64,000 bases of DNA from Sphingomonas sp. YR710 (GTDB lineage: Bacteria > Pseudomonadota > Alphaproteobacteria > Sphingomonadales > Sphingomonadaceae), in NCBI RefSeq assembly GCF_900101455.1, contig NZ_FMZJ01000014.1, positions 1-64,000 on the forward strand, in the 5' to 3' direction. The notes beneath the pieces were generated by a model, which saw only the letters and a list, made by a program, of their open reading frames with translations, was not told the origin of the DNA and made no database searches. Position 1 is the stretch's first letter; each line of letters begins with the position of its first letter. Of the stretch, positions 63,758-64,000 are shown in pieces. The position numbers and the translations under genes were made by a program.

Positions 63758-64000
63758 ATGCTTTCCCGGTCCCGACCACTGATCTTTTGCTCCAGGCTGA
63801 TTGCCAGCCGATCCGGCCGATGGAACTGGTCGTTGCCCAAGGCGGCATCACTGGCCTCCCGCGCTTTGCTGGCTCTGGCCTGCGTCGCGGCTGCGGGGTT
63901 GATCAGGTTGGCGCTCGACGACGTGGTTGGAGGCTCGTTTCCCTATCTTCCCTTCACCGTGGCGGTGTTGCTTGCCGCGGCCCTGGGGGGCTGGGCTGCC
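63758..64000 (+). CDS. Membrane protein start, probably a sensor histidine kinase (partial)
   Basis: Only about 81 residues are inside the window, from an ATG at 63758 (GTG at about 63656 is an alternative). After a basic leader there are two hydrophobic segments (SRALLALACVAAAGLIRLAL and FPYLPFTVAVLLAAALGGWA). The second resembles the DUF4118/MASE-like entry (FPfl.FfPAVLLAALLGGW) of membrane-bound sensor histidine kinases. No kinase domain is visible, because the gene continues beyond 64000. If correct, it would be a sensor gene next to the pilus operon. Confidence 0.5.
   Translation, partial: MLSRSRPLIFCSRLIASRSGRWNWSLPKAASLASRALLALACVAAAGLIRLALDDVVGGSFPYLPFTVAVLLAAALGGWAA

Overview
The window is high-GC DNA (AT-rich only in a few intergenic gaps) that reads as the chromosome of a sphingomonad-type alphaproteobacterium. 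Supporting signs are the mreBCD-mrdA-rodA order, the TonB-dependent receptor, alphaproteobacterial cpa/tad gene content, an archaic chaperone-usher cluster built from spore coat U (SCPU) subunits, and paired REP-like palindromes. No sequence search was possible. Assignments come from reading proteins, motifs, gene order and ribosome binding sites.

Layout. 1-3713 (minus) is the N-terminal part of a very large filamentous-haemagglutinin-like surface protein that runs off the left edge. 3.9-4.4 kb holds a decayed IS5-type transposase. 4.5-10.3 kb is a small catabolic-looking group: an MFS transporter, two short-chain dehydrogenases, an FMN split-barrel protein and a cyclase-family metallohydrolase. 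10.6-18.3 kb is housekeeping: tRNA-Lys(CTT), the rod-shape operon mreB-mreC-mreD-mrdA-rodA, and mutL. 18.3-31.2 kb is an uptake and catabolism locus: a bile-acid/sodium-symporter-like protein, an AtzH-like protein, a LysR regulator, an NMT1-like protein without a signal peptide, DppB/DppC-type permeases, a family-5 solute-binding protein, a TonB-dependent receptor, a fused DppD-DppF ATPase and an amidohydrolase. Two different pairs of inverted REP-like palindromes sit at gene boundaries inside it.

31.2-32.6 kb is a decayed stretch with a 14-base C tract and a GH95 fucosidase remnant. 32.6-37.3 kb encodes a GH114-type polysaccharide hydrolase with a Thr linker and RTX repeats, followed by its probable type I exporter (ABC protein plus membrane fusion protein). 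38.6-51.1 kb is a full Flp/Tad type IVb pilus locus: flp, cpaB, cpaC, a 90-residue lipoprotein, tadG, two TadE-like pseudopilins, cpaE, cpaF, tadB, tadC, two TPR proteins and cpaA. 51.3-53.7 kb is an S8 subtilase lipoprotein with a long C-terminal region, followed by a small protein resembling a degenerate histidine-kinase core. 54.8-62.8 kb is a Csu-like archaic chaperone-usher operon with six SCPU subunits, chaperone, usher and a large tip-like SCPU protein. A convergent small secreted protein and the start of a membrane protein, probably a sensor kinase, end the window.

Taken together, 32.6-63.3 kb looks like a surface-colonisation island. It has two pilus systems, an exported enzyme that could cut galactosaminogalactan or Pel-like matrix, a surface protease and local regulators. 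The most unusual points are the exported GH114-RTX hydrolase beside the pili, the six-subunit SCPU operon with intergenic hairpins after its first two genes, a motif shared by the kinase-like gene and the SCPU operon, and the degenerate kinase-like protein itself.
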